From Thiomicrorhabdus sp. (lineage in GTDB: Bacteria; Pseudomonadota; Gammaproteobacteria; Thiomicrospirales; Thiomicrospiraceae), in the NCBI GenBank assembly GCA_015487015.1, contig WFQP01000140.1:1-56130 (forward strand): a stretch of DNA of 56,130 nt, written 5' to 3'. Positions within the stretch are counted from its first letter, which is position 1. Every line of letters begins with the position of its first letter. Positions 34,573-42,812 of this stretch are shown here, piece after piece. A program made the position numbers and the translations under genes. The notes beneath the pieces were generated by a model. It worked only from the letters and a program-made list of their open reading frames with translations. It ran no database searches and had not been told where the DNA came from.

Positions 34573-36548
34573 TTTTACGAGCTAAGATAAACCTACTGCT
34601 AATCTCCATTGTCCTCCTTACCAATGGGGCTCTGGCTTACTTGCTTAGTGAAAAACAACAAGAAATCATCTCCAGTAACATCGACTTACAAGCCGAGGCC
34701 ATCAGCAGTTTAATTGCCCAAGATGCCATTAAACTGATTATGCTCAACACCCCCGACTCAACCAATGACATTTCATCCAAACTAAAAAATTTAGAAACCC
34801 TATCACAAACCAAAATCTACAATGATTCTGGAAAAGAAATTCTAAATATTCAGCACTCAATACATAAAGAGGACAGCGACTTAATTAAAAAACGACTGCC
34901 CCTATCCTTTTCAGGCGAAACATTTGGACACGTAGAACTTTTTTTTACTAAAGACCGTTATTACGAAGCGGAAGAGAGTTTAACTCTCTTTCTAATCCAA
35001 GTTTTTACCATTGGAATGATTCTTTCTCTACTATTTGCCTTCTATTTAGATCGTTTTTTTAGCAAACGAATATCTCAACTAAATACCGCCTTGCAACACA
35101 CCACAACTCAGCAAGACTATAGCATTCGGCTACCAGAAAAACACTCCGATGAAATTGGAAAGGCCTATCAAAATTTTAATCAATTGGTTGAAAATACCGA
35201 ACAACTGCTTAAAAAACAATCCTCTCAAGAGCAACTGCTGCAATTTCAAGCCAATCACGACACCCTAACAGGACTGCACAACCGACTCTACATTACGGAA
35301 TTTTTAAAAAAACTCCTAGCAAGCAATCAAATAAAAACAACCAAAGCACTCTGCTATTTTGATTTAGATAAATTTAAAATTATCAATGATACCTTTGGAC
35401 ACCCCGTTGGCGATCAACTCTTAATAAAATTAGCAGAGAGAATTGAACAGTTCACAAAAACCATTCCCAATGCAGACATTGCCCGCATAGGGGGGGATGA
35501 ATTTGTACTCATTGTTTGCGATACCGATGAAGCCTATCTTTCAGACATTCTCAAACAGCTACAGACCATTGTTCAAGATTTTAGATTGGACTACCAAGGT
35601 CAAGAACTCTCGGTGGGTGTGAGCATTGGAGCGATCTTATTCAATACCACCAGTGAAAATATCCACACACTATTTTCCGCAGCGGATACCGCCTGTTATC
35701 ACGCCAAACATAAAGGCGGTAACACCATCTCTATCTTTTGGTTACACAGCCCAGAGCTAAAATCGGAAAAAGAGATCATCAACTGGGTACAACGCATTCG
35801 CAATGCCATCAGCAACCGCCAACTACTGGTCTATTTACAACCCATCATTCAAAGCCAAATAGAACCGCGCAGCAAACCCTCTTATGAGTCCTTAATTCGA
35901 CTGCAAGAAGGAAGTGATATCATCGCCCCTTTTGCCTTTATTCCCACGTTAGAACGATTTCATATGATGCCCGAAGTGGACTTTTACATGGTACAAGAGG
36001 TCATTACCCACTTGAGTGAGCAACCTGAATTTTTAAATAAAGTAAACCATATCTCCATCAACCTATCCGGTACCACACTCACCATTCCAGATGCCGCAGA
36101 TCGTATTATTCAAATTATTGAGCAATCTCAACTACCATTCTACAAGTTCTGTTTTGAAATTACCGAAACCACCGCTGTATCCAACTTAAAAGAGGCTAAA
36201 TGCTTCATTGAACAATTGTCAAAAAAAGGTTGTTTATTCTCACTGGATGATTTTGGAACAGGTATGGCCTCATTTGAATACCTGTATGCTCTGCCACTGA
36301 ATACCTTAAAAATTGATGGCAGCTTTATCAAAGACATTACCTGCGACCCCATTAAATATGAGATGGTCAAATCCATGCAAAATATTGCCAATTTAATGGA
36401 CTTAGAAACCGTAGCAGAGTACGTTGAGAATCAAGGTATTATTGATAAATTAAACGACATTGGTGTGCATCATCATCAAGGCTACCACTACAGTAAACCC
36501 AAACCCATTCAAGAGTTTATGAATGCACACGATTCAGAAAAAACGTAA
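34569..36548 (+). CDS. Membrane-bound GGDEF-EAL cyclic-di-GMP protein
   Basis: A 659-residue protein: an N-terminal membrane helix (8-27), a short periplasmic sensor to about 140, a second helix, HAMP-like segment (FSKRISQLNTAL), then GGDEF (ARIGGDEFVLIV) and EAL. The EAL domain has YESLIRL for EAL, NLSG, FEITETT, DDFGTGMASF and KIDGSF, so most metal and catalytic residues look present. Both activities may be intact; no inhibitory RxxD is seen before GGDEF. A G7 tract (35490-35496) codes the two Gly of GGDEF. ATG 34569 overlaps the rhodanese stop, suggesting that the periplasmic sulfurtransferase and this sensor act together. Confidence 0.9.
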   Translation: MILRAKINLLLISIVLLTNGALAYLLSEKQQEIISSNIDLQAEAISSLIAQDAIKLIMLNTPDSTNDISSKLKNLETLSQTKIYNDSGKEILNIQHSIHKEDSDLIKKRLPLSFSGETFGHVELFFTKDRYYEAEESLTLFLIQVFTIGMILSLLFAFYLDRFFSKRISQLNTALQHTTTQQDYSIRLPEKHSDEIGKAYQNFNQLVENTEQLLKKQSSQEQLLQFQANHDTLTGLHNRLYITEFLKKLLASNQIKTTKALCYFDLDKFKIINDTFGHPVGDQLLIKLAERIEQFTKTIPNADIARIGGDEFVLIVCDTDEAYLSDILKQLQTIVQDFRLDYQGQELSVGVSIGAILFNTTSENIHTLFSAADTACYHAKHKGGNTISIFWLHSPELKSEKEIINWVQRIRNAISNRQLLVYLQPIIQSQIEPRSKPSYESLIRLQEGSDIIAPFAFIPTLERFHMMPEVDFYMVQEVITHLSEQPEFLNKVNHISINLSGTTLTIPDAADRIIQIIEQSQLPFYKFCFEITETTAVSNLKEAKCFIEQLSKKGCLFSLDDFGTGMASFEYLYALPLNTLKIDGSFIKDITCDPIKYEMVKSMQNIANLMDLETVAEYVENQGIIDKLNDIGVHHHQGYHYSKPKPIQEFMNAHDSEKT

Positions 36549-36563
36549 AATTCTTTCCCACCC

Positions 36564-38141
36564 TTATTTGTCTTTAAAATCATAGGTGCTTTTAAAGCCA
36601 CACCCTTCAACCCCCAACCACTCGGTTACCTTAGGAAACCAATCGGGAGCTGTGTAAAATTGTTCATTCACCACCGTTAATATTTTTTGACGATAGGTAT
36701 CGTAATCAAACCCCTGCCCTTGCACTAAATAATAGGTTACCCCCCCTTCTACCTCAAAGGGCTCGACAAGGATATTTCTAAAAAAAGGCTCGAGCTTCTT
36801 AAGCTCTTTTTTATGAGGCACAAATAGGGTTAGGGTTTGTCCATCCATCGCCTTAAAGTCAGTCTTTTTATCATCTTCTCGACCGTATTTAGAAGTACTC
36901 ATAAATACATGCATTTCATCGTTTTGACAGTGGTACGACAATACCGATTGCGAGCTGTAACCGAGCGTAAATACACGCCCTTTGGGAAGTTGCGCACACA
37001 CTTTTTCAGGTTGAGTATAAACGGCCACATGATGTTTTTGAGAGTCAGGAATCAGTTGATTAATAGAGCCTAATGCTATCAAAAGTATCACCCCTACAAT
37101 CAACGAGCTGTAGCCATTAAATAGCACCAACTTACGTAACCGATCGTCCGATAATCGTACATACAGCAGATACAACAGTGTCACCGATAACAGAGGCCAA
37201 TGTAAACCAACGGGGTTGGTAAAGCTCACCAACAACAAAACAACTAATAAAGGTAAACTAGCAAACAGTGTCTGTTTAAAGAGGGGGGAGGGAAAACTTT
37301 CTGAGGAATTTTTAAACGATTTAATCCAATAAAAAACCCCCAAAGGGGATAACAAGACCAAAACCATCGCTATATACGTCAGAACATTGCTCAGCTCAAA
37401 GGTACTGTCCGTGGTTCGAGAGAAAAAATTAAACAGTATATTATTCCAACAATGCGTGGCATTAAAATACAGGTTTTCAGCCACAAACAGCAACACCACG
37501 GCAGTGATAACTGCCAGTATTTTCCAGCCATACTGCCGCACAGTCAGCAGGCTGTATAGAAACAAACCAAGCAACATAAACGCCGCAAAATACTTGGATA
37601 AAAAAGCCAGTCCTAAAAAGACCCCCGCCAACCCAGCATTCCACAACGTAGGCCGCGCTAACGCTTTAGTATAAAAATAAAAGGCCACCACCGCAAAAAA
37701 GACCAAAACGGTATCGTTTGCCGTAACCACAAACATCAACGAAATAGGCGACACCAAAAAGGCAAACGCTACATAAAAGGCTGTGGTTGAACGAATATTC
37801 GGGTAAAACAGCAAGGTTTGATACAGCAAATAAGCGATCACAATAGCCGCAAAATACGCAAACGAACGATAGACCAACAAATGATCGCCCACCCCCGTAC
37901 CAAAGCCATTCAGCAGCCACAACACCCAACCCACCATTGGAGGATGGTCGTAATAACCCAACGAAAGCGACTGCCCCCAAAGAATAAAATACGCTTCATC
38001 GCCTGTTAAAGGAACTTGAAAAATCAACAGCCACTTTAACAATAAAAAAGCCACTAATACCGCACGTTCATGCCATGAACAAGCGATCCAAAATTGGGCC
38101 AAAGAAGTACAGAAAGAGTTGGGGTTCATGTTCGTGCTCAT
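36564..38141 (-). CDS. GT-C membrane glycosyltransferase (GT39/ArnT-like)
   Basis: A 525-residue protein with about ten membrane helices. The first periplasmic loop has the GT-C signature PLTGDEAYFILWGQSLSLGYYDHPPMVGW (Asp-Glu pair near residue 47). The family uses polyprenyl-phosphate sugars as donors at the periplasmic face. It follows the prenyl-phosphate-arabinose genes on the same strand, so it may use that donor; the acceptor is unknown. C7 on plus (36740-36746) codes the Gly pair of EGGVTYY. It ends 15 bases from the convergent GGDEF-EAL gene. Confidence 0.8.
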   Translation of the reverse strand: MSTNMNPNSFCTSLAQFWIACSWHERAVLVAFLLLKWLLIFQVPLTGDEAYFILWGQSLSLGYYDHPPMVGWVLWLLNGFGTGVGDHLLVYRSFAYFAAIVIAYLLYQTLLFYPNIRSTTAFYVAFAFLVSPISLMFVVTANDTVLVFFAVVAFYFYTKALARPTLWNAGLAGVFLGLAFLSKYFAAFMLLGLFLYSLLTVRQYGWKILAVITAVVLLFVAENLYFNATHCWNNILFNFFSRTTDSTFELSNVLTYIAMVLVLLSPLGVFYWIKSFKNSSESFPSPLFKQTLFASLPLLVVLLLVSFTNPVGLHWPLLSVTLLYLLYVRLSDDRLRKLVLFNGYSSLIVGVILLIALGSINQLIPDSQKHHVAVYTQPEKVCAQLPKGRVFTLGYSSQSVLSYHCQNDEMHVFMSTSKYGREDDKKTDFKAMDGQTLTLFVPHKKELKKLEPFFRNILVEPFEVEGGVTYYLVQGQGFDYDTYRQKILTVVNEQFYTAPDWFPKVTEWLGVEGCGFKSTYDFKDK

Positions 38142-38173
38142 TGCGGACTCAAAATAAACAAAAAATTAAAGAA

Positions 38174-38182
38174 GGGGGGGGG
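38174..38182 (-). repeat. Poly-C motif (C9 on minus) after the PAP2-like gene
   Basis: Reading out of the PAP2-like gene: TAAAATTTTCT then C9 then TTC, eight bases after the stop. It lies between the PAP2-like and GT-C genes, both on minus. Confidence 0.85.
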
Positions 38183-38190
38183 AGAAAATT

Positions 38191-38601
38191 TTAGATGCTC
38201 AAATGCACAAGATAAGCAGTGATCACACCCACCACAATGCCGCCTAAAAGCTCTATTTTAGTATGACCAATCCGCTCTCTTAAAGGTGGTTCATTCGAAT
38301 GGGATTGCAAACGGTTGATGACTTCTGCTTGCTTACCAATTTGACGGCGCAGACTATTGGCATCCAATAATACAATAAACGCCAAGGCTAAGGCCACCCC
38401 AAAAGCAGGATGATCGATGCCCTCTTTAAATGCAATAAGCGCCGCCATACTGCTCACAATCGCACTGTGATTACTCGGAAAACCACCGTAACCAATCAAA
38501 CCAAACGCCAACTGCTTGGCACGAATGCTGTTCACGGTAAACTTACTGGAGCCCGCGACCAACCACGCCAAAAAAGGTGTTACCAAATAAGCCACATCCA
38601 T
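38191..38601 (-). CDS. Divergent PAP2-family (DUF212) membrane phosphatase
   Basis: A 136-residue protein with three or four hydrophobic helices. GGFPSNHSAIVSSMAALIAF and LDANSLRRQIGKQAEVINRL are the DUF212 signature. It abuts the phosphoribosyltransferase gene (start next to its stop). In the mycobacterial pathway a PAP2 phosphatase (Rv3807c) dephosphorylates the phosphoribosyl lipid; this small protein is a candidate for that step, by position only. Confidence 0.85.
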   Translation of the reverse strand: MDVAYLVTPFLAWLVAGSSKFTVNSIRAKQLAFGLIGYGGFPSNHSAIVSSMAALIAFKEGIDHPAFGVALALAFIVLLDANSLRRQIGKQAEVINRLQSHSNEPPLRERIGHTKIELLGGIVVGVITAYLVHLSI

Positions 38602-39489
38602 TTATACCATTCCCTCTGGCCACAAAGCCCAAAGACAGACCGCAATCCAACCAATCACGGTAAACAACAACTGTTTATCGGCCAATAACGCATCGGTAGG
38701 CGATTCACCCTCGCCTAACATTTCACTGATATACCAATAACGAAACAGACCAAACAAAACAAACGGAATGGTAAACACCATCTCTGGACGCGCGTTCATC
38801 ACAAATAAACTGTAAAACAGCAGCGCACCTGTCGCAGCCATTTCAGCATAACGATTAACGAGCGATTCGGTATAGTACGCCAGCACCTTACGCCCCTCTT
38901 GCGAGGTTTGCATCAACTCTTGACGGCGTTTCATCGCGGCCAAAAACAGTGCCAAACACAACGTCGTCACAAACATCCAAGTCGAAACTGGCACTAAAAT
39001 TGCGGTAGCCCCCGCGTACACCCGCAATACAAACCCAAACGCAATGGTAAAAATATCCAATACGGGCTGATGTTTCAGATAAAAACTGTACGCCACATTT
39101 AACAGTAAATACGCCACAATAACGAACATAATCTGTGGCTGAAAGGCAAAACCAATCAATAAAATACCGTATAAAACGACCAATAATACTTTGGCCTGAA
39201 ACGGCGTTACCTCCCCCGAAGCGAGCGGTCTTTTAAGCGATTTAACGGGATGTTTTTTATCCTCTTCAATGTCTTTTAAATCATTAACAATGTACGTCGC
39301 CGACGCGGCTAAACAAAATAGCACAAACGCCCAAAGGGTTTGGCTAATCGCCATCAGGTCTAAAAATAACCCAGTAAAAAGAAGGGGGGCAAAAATAAAA
39401 CCGTTTTTAATCCACTGACGTGGACGCGATAACTTAAACAGCCCTCGCAATACCGATTTATTCGCCGAACTAGAAGTGTTAGAATCCAT
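38602..39489 (-). CDS. ubiA: Polyprenyl-phosphate phosphoribosyltransferase (UbiA family, Rv3806c-like)
   Basis: A 295-residue UbiA-fold protein with eight or nine membrane helices. SRPRQWIKNGFIFAPLLF and the metal-binding NDLKDIEEDKKHPVKSLKRPLASG motif match decaprenyl-phosphate phosphoribosyltransferases. These transfer 5-phosphoribose from PRPP to polyprenyl phosphate, the first step toward polyprenyl-phospho-arabinofuranose. Divergent from gtrA-dprE1-dprE2 across about 60 bases, which supports one pathway. Other UbiA enzymes (COQ2, MenA) lack this HPVKS form. Confidence 0.88.
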   Translation of the reverse strand: MDSNTSSSANKSVLRGLFKLSRPRQWIKNGFIFAPLLFTGLFLDLMAISQTLWAFVLFCLAASATYIVNDLKDIEEDKKHPVKSLKRPLASGEVTPFQAKVLLVVLYGILLIGFAFQPQIMFVIVAYLLLNVAYSFYLKHQPVLDIFTIAFGFVLRVYAGATAILVPVSTWMFVTTLCLALFLAAMKRRQELMQTSQEGRKVLAYYTESLVNRYAEMAATGALLFYSLFVMNARPEMVFTIPFVLFGLFRYWYISEMLGEGESPTDALLADKQLLFTVIGWIAVCLWALWPEGMV

Positions 39490-39551
39490 GCTTAAAAATT
39501 AATTAACCTCTTAAGGTAGCAAAAGGCGCACAAGGGACGCATTATCAAAAT

Positions 39552-39941
39552 ATGAAGATTGCACTAATGTACACGATTTTCGCCCTATTCGCCACCGTGG
39601 CGAACATCGGTAGCCAAGAAATCGCCATCACGCTCTATCAAGGTTCGTTTGCTATCATGCTCTCTATTTTAGTCGGTACCGCTGTTGGACTGGTTTTAAA
39701 ATATTGGCTCGATAAACGCTATATTTTTCAATATCAAACCCAAAGTATTCAACACGGCTCAAAAACCTTTACGCTTTATACCATTATGGGGGTTATCACC
39801 ACCTTTATCTTTTGGGGCTTTGAGCTCGCGTTTGAGGCGATTTATGGCACCAAAGAGATGCGCTATTTAGGCGGAATCATTGGATTAGCCATTGGCTACT
39901 ATGTCAAATACCAACTGGATAAACGCTATGTCTTCAAGTAA
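39552..39941 (+). CDS. GtrA-family membrane protein
   Basis: A 129-residue protein with four helices; the duplicated LKYWLDKRYIF and VKYQLDKRYVF segments are the GtrA hallmark. The family is tied to movement of polyprenyl-phosphate sugars across the membrane. In M. tuberculosis the GtrA protein Rv3789 lies directly before dprE1-dprE2, the same order as here, and has been proposed to flip arabinosyl lipid. It overlaps dprE1 by 14 bases. Confidence 0.87.
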   Translation: MKIALMYTIFALFATVANIGSQEIAITLYQGSFAIMLSILVGTAVGLVLKYWLDKRYIFQYQTQSIQHGSKTFTLYTIMGVITTFIFWGFELAFEAIYGTKEMRYLGGIIGLAIGYYVKYQLDKRYVFK

Positions 39942-41340
39942 AGAGAGCAAAGAACATAAAGAGCCATCAAAACAAACCTCCCAACCTAAAGCTCAGATCA
40001 GTGGCTGGGGCAACTATCCAGTGATCGAAAGTACCCCTTTTTTGGCACGGTACATTAACGAAATTCCTCAAACCATTCAAAATATTCAACAACAAACAAC
40101 GTCTATTTCCCCCCCCCCTTCTTTGATTGCCAGCGGGTTAAGGCGAAGCTATGGTGACAGCGCCCTAGCCGAACACACCTTACAAACTCACACACTCAAC
40201 TACTTTTTAAGCTTTGATGAGACACTCGGCATCGTGCACTGCGCGGCGGGTGTCAGCTTGGCGGAACTGCTCAATGTATTTGTGCCCAAAGGCTGGTTTT
40301 TACCCGTCACGCCTGGTACACAGTTTGTCACCGTAGGTGGCGCCATCGCCAGCGATGTTCATGGCAAAAACCATCATCTTGATGGCTGTTTTAGCCAACA
40401 CATCATTAGCCTCACGCTGTGTGTAGCCTCTGGCGAGCAAGTCACCTGCTCTCTAACCCAACACCGCGAACTTTTTTTAGCCACCTGTGGTGGCATGGGG
40501 TTAACGGGTGTCATTACCTCCGCCACACTCAAACTGATCCCCATAGAGAGTGCCTTTATTGACGAAACCACATGGAAAACCGAGCACCTCTCCGAAACGC
40601 TTGAACAATTTGAAGCCCATCAAAACACCACCTATTCCGTGGCATGGATTGACTGCCTAACCAAAGGAAAACACCTCGGACGCTCTTTGCTCATGCTGGG
40701 CGAACACGCCCCGCAACAACACAGCAAAGATAAAGAGCAAAATTTAAAAATTGCCCCTCCGAGTAAATTATCCGTCCCCATAAACATGCCCAACGCACTA
40801 CTGAATTCATTGACTGTAAAAGCGTTTAACACCCTCTATTACCATAAGGCACGACAAAAAAAGAACCAACGTATTGTCCATTACGCCCCCTACTTTTACC
40901 CGCTTGACAGCATTCAAAACTGGAACCGTTTATACGGTAAAAAAGGCTTTACCCAATACCAGTTTGTTCTCCCTAAAGCGGCAGGGCTGGAAGGGCTTAC
41001 TGAGATACTGACTCAGATTGTTAACTCCAAGCGAGGCTCTTTTTTAGCGGTACTCAAAGTCTTTGGCGCGCACAATGCCAACTATCTAAGCTTTCCCATG
41101 GAAGGTTACACACTGGCCATCGACTTTAAAATTGACCCAACACTGTTTGCTTTTTTAGATAAACTCGATCAAATTGTACTGCACTACGGAGGACGCATTT
41201 ATTTAGCCAAAGACGCTCGTATGTCCGAACAGACCTTTAAACAAAGCTATCCCAACTGGGAGACCTTTCAAACCGTTCGCCAACAGTACGGAGCCGATCA
41301 ATGCTTTAACTCCCTACAATCTCAACGTTTAGGCTTATAA
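39928..41340 (+). CDS. dprE1: Decaprenylphospho-ribose 2-oxidase (DprE1-like FAD oxidase)
   Basis: From ATG 39928 the protein is 470 residues. ISGWGNYPV, SGLRRSYGDSA, PVTPGTQFVTVGGAIASDVHGKNHH and FYPLDSIQNWNRLYG...TQYQFVLP match DprE1; the FAD-linked His of HGKNHH and the catalytic Lys of YLAKDAR are retained. It oxidises the ribose 2-OH of polyprenyl-phosphoribose. At the position of the benzothiazinone-reactive Cys (Mtb 387, NICVDF) this protein has Ala (TLAIDF). A C10 tract (40109-40118) codes SISPPPSL. It is followed after 50 bases by dprE2. Confidence 0.9.
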   Translation: MSSSKESKEHKEPSKQTSQPKAQISGWGNYPVIESTPFLARYINEIPQTIQNIQQQTTSISPPPSLIASGLRRSYGDSALAEHTLQTHTLNYFLSFDETLGIVHCAAGVSLAELLNVFVPKGWFLPVTPGTQFVTVGGAIASDVHGKNHHLDGCFSQHIISLTLCVASGEQVTCSLTQHRELFLATCGGMGLTGVITSATLKLIPIESAFIDETTWKTEHLSETLEQFEAHQNTTYSVAWIDCLTKGKHLGRSLLMLGEHAPQQHSKDKEQNLKIAPPSKLSVPINMPNALLNSLTVKAFNTLYYHKARQKKNQRIVHYAPYFYPLDSIQNWNRLYGKKGFTQYQFVLPKAAGLEGLTEILTQIVNSKRGSFLAVLKVFGAHNANYLSFPMEGYTLAIDFKIDPTLFAFLDKLDQIVLHYGGRIYLAKDARMSEQTFKQSYPNWETFQTVRQQYGADQCFNSLQSQRLGL

Positions 41341-41390
41341 TCACTCAAAACGTATGGCACATACGCCTACCAATACAGATGGAAGCACAC

Positions 41391-42134
41391 ATGAAAAGAA
41401 ACATTCTCATTATCGGCGCCACCTCCGCCATTGCACAAGCCACCCTACGTCTCTACGCCGAGGCACAAGATAATCTTTACCTACTCGGGCGTAACACTGA
41501 ACAACTTGAAACCATTGCGTCCGATGCCACGGTAAGAGGGGCAAGCGAGGTGCATACTGCTGTTTTGGATGTTAACCAGTTTGAAACGCATGAAACCACC
41601 CTCCAACAGGTCTTTGAAACCTTTCCCATCCTAGACATTGTGCTGATTGCACACGGCACGTTGCCTGACCAAAAGGCCTGTGAACATGATGTTCATCTGA
41701 CCATGACCGAACTCAGCACCAACGGCATCAGCACGATTTCACTGCTCACCTTACTGGCCAACCAATTTGAGCAACAACAAAAAGGTACTATCGCAGTCAT
41801 TACCAGCGTTGCAGGTGATCGAGGACGACAATCTAACTATGTATACGGAGCCGCCAAAGGGATGGTCTCCCTCTTTTTGCAAGGTTTGCGTAACCGTCTC
41901 TACCCTAACCATGTACACGTGCTCGATATTAAACCCGGTTTTGTCGATACCCCAATGACCGCCAATTTTAAAAAAGGAGCGCTTTGGGCCAAACCAGAAA
42001 AAATTGCAACCAGCATCGTTAAAGCCATTGATAAAAATCAAAGCAAAACCCTCTATACCCCATTTTTTTGGGCGGGTATTATGTTGATCATTCGCTCAGT
42101 TCCTGATGTTATTTTTAAACGACTAAAACTGTAA
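41391..42134 (+). CDS. dprE2: Decaprenylphospho-ketoribose reductase (DprE2-like SDR)
   Basis: A 247-residue short-chain dehydrogenase: IIGATSAIAQATLRLY (NADH site), IAHGTLPDQ, ITSVAGDRGRQSNYVYGAAKG with the catalytic Ser and Tyr-x3-Lys, and a tail (IIRSVPDVIFKRLKL) like mycobacterial DprE2. It reduces the 2-keto lipid to the arabino form. ATG 41379 is an alternative start four codons earlier. Together with DprE1 it epimerises polyprenyl-phosphoribose. Confidence 0.88.
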   Translation: MKRNILIIGATSAIAQATLRLYAEAQDNLYLLGRNTEQLETIASDATVRGASEVHTAVLDVNQFETHETTLQQVFETFPILDIVLIAHGTLPDQKACEHDVHLTMTELSTNGISTISLLTLLANQFEQQQKGTIAVITSVAGDRGRQSNYVYGAAKGMVSLFLQGLRNRLYPNHVHVLDIKPGFVDTPMTANFKKGALWAKPEKIATSIVKAIDKNQSKTLYTPFFWAGIMLIIRSVPDVIFKRLKL

Positions 42135-42250
42135 TAAATACGTAATTAATAGAGACAATCAAAATTAAAGCGTTAGAATAAAGCGCAATTGTCTCAACCT
42201 ATTGAGAAGCCACTACTTCAGCAAGTAGTTATAAATAAAAGGAAAACAAT

Positions 42251-42673
42251 ATGACCACTACCGCTCCCAAATCCCCGCTTGCAGGCTGGAAAAAAGGACT
42301 CATCTATTTTATCGTTCTCGGTTTGTCTGCTGTTTTAATTTGGACACAACTGCCAGAAAAACCTTATCCAACCGATTTAAATATTATTGGACAAGGAAAG
42401 CCGGCCGTCGTACTGGTTTATGATGTCAATACCGCAGGCGGTATGATGACAATGGAATTGCTCGCGCCTCTACGAGATGAGTACGGTGATCAAGTTGAAT
42501 TTTTAGTCGCTAGTTTAGGCTTACCAGACGGGCAAGCTTTTGCAAAACATTATCGAATCTCAAGTGGGGCTGTAGTCTTCTTCTTAGCCGATGCCACGCA
42601 CTCCAGCACCATGAGAGCCCCAGACAACACCGCTGAATTACGTCGATATCTCGAAAGAACGCTCCCCAAATAA
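42251..42673 (+). CDS. Membrane-anchored thioredoxin-like protein without CxxC
   Basis: A 140-residue protein with one N-terminal helix (LIYFIVLGLSAVLIW). The rest resembles a thioredoxin fold (PAVVLVYDVNTAGG...VEFLVASLGLPDG...YRISSGAVVFFLADA) but has no Cys at the active-site position, where it reads NTAGGMM. It has a good ribosome site (AAAGGAAAA). The fold call is tentative and no function can be given. Confidence 0.6.
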   Translation: MTTTAPKSPLAGWKKGLIYFIVLGLSAVLIWTQLPEKPYPTDLNIIGQGKPAVVLVYDVNTAGGMMTMELLAPLRDEYGDQVEFLVASLGLPDGQAFAKHYRISSGAVVFFLADATHSSTMRAPDNTAELRRYLERTLPK

Positions 42674-42682
42674 ATCTGCTTT

Positions 42683-42757
42683 TGTAGGTAGCGGATGACG
42701 CAAGAATACCAACACAATAGACTCTGTTGGCGTTCGTAAACTCACCGCCAACCTACA
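42683..42757. repeat. REP-like inverted pair between convergent genes
   Basis: Two inverted units of about 32 bases, each starting TGTAGGT and ending CCAACA, facing each other between the thioredoxin-like gene and murJ. Arms: GTAGGT-A-GCGG (42684-42694) with CCGCCAACCTAC (42745-42756); inner arms CCAACA (42709-42714) and TGTTGG (42725-42730). The GTAGGTTGG...CCAACA form resembles dispersed palindromic repeats seen in many bacteria. Confidence 0.6.
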
Positions 42758-42797
42758 CGCCCTTTATTTTAGAGAATTAGATAAAGGATAAAAAAAA

Positions 42798-42806
42798 GGG
42801 GGGGGG
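42798..42806 (-). repeat. Poly-C motif (C9 on minus) after murJ
   Basis: Reading out of murJ: TAAATTTCT, C9, then T7, six bases after the stop. The T-run after the C-run gives it a terminator-like end, though no stem is visible. Confidence 0.85.
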
Positions 42807-42812
42807 AGAAAT

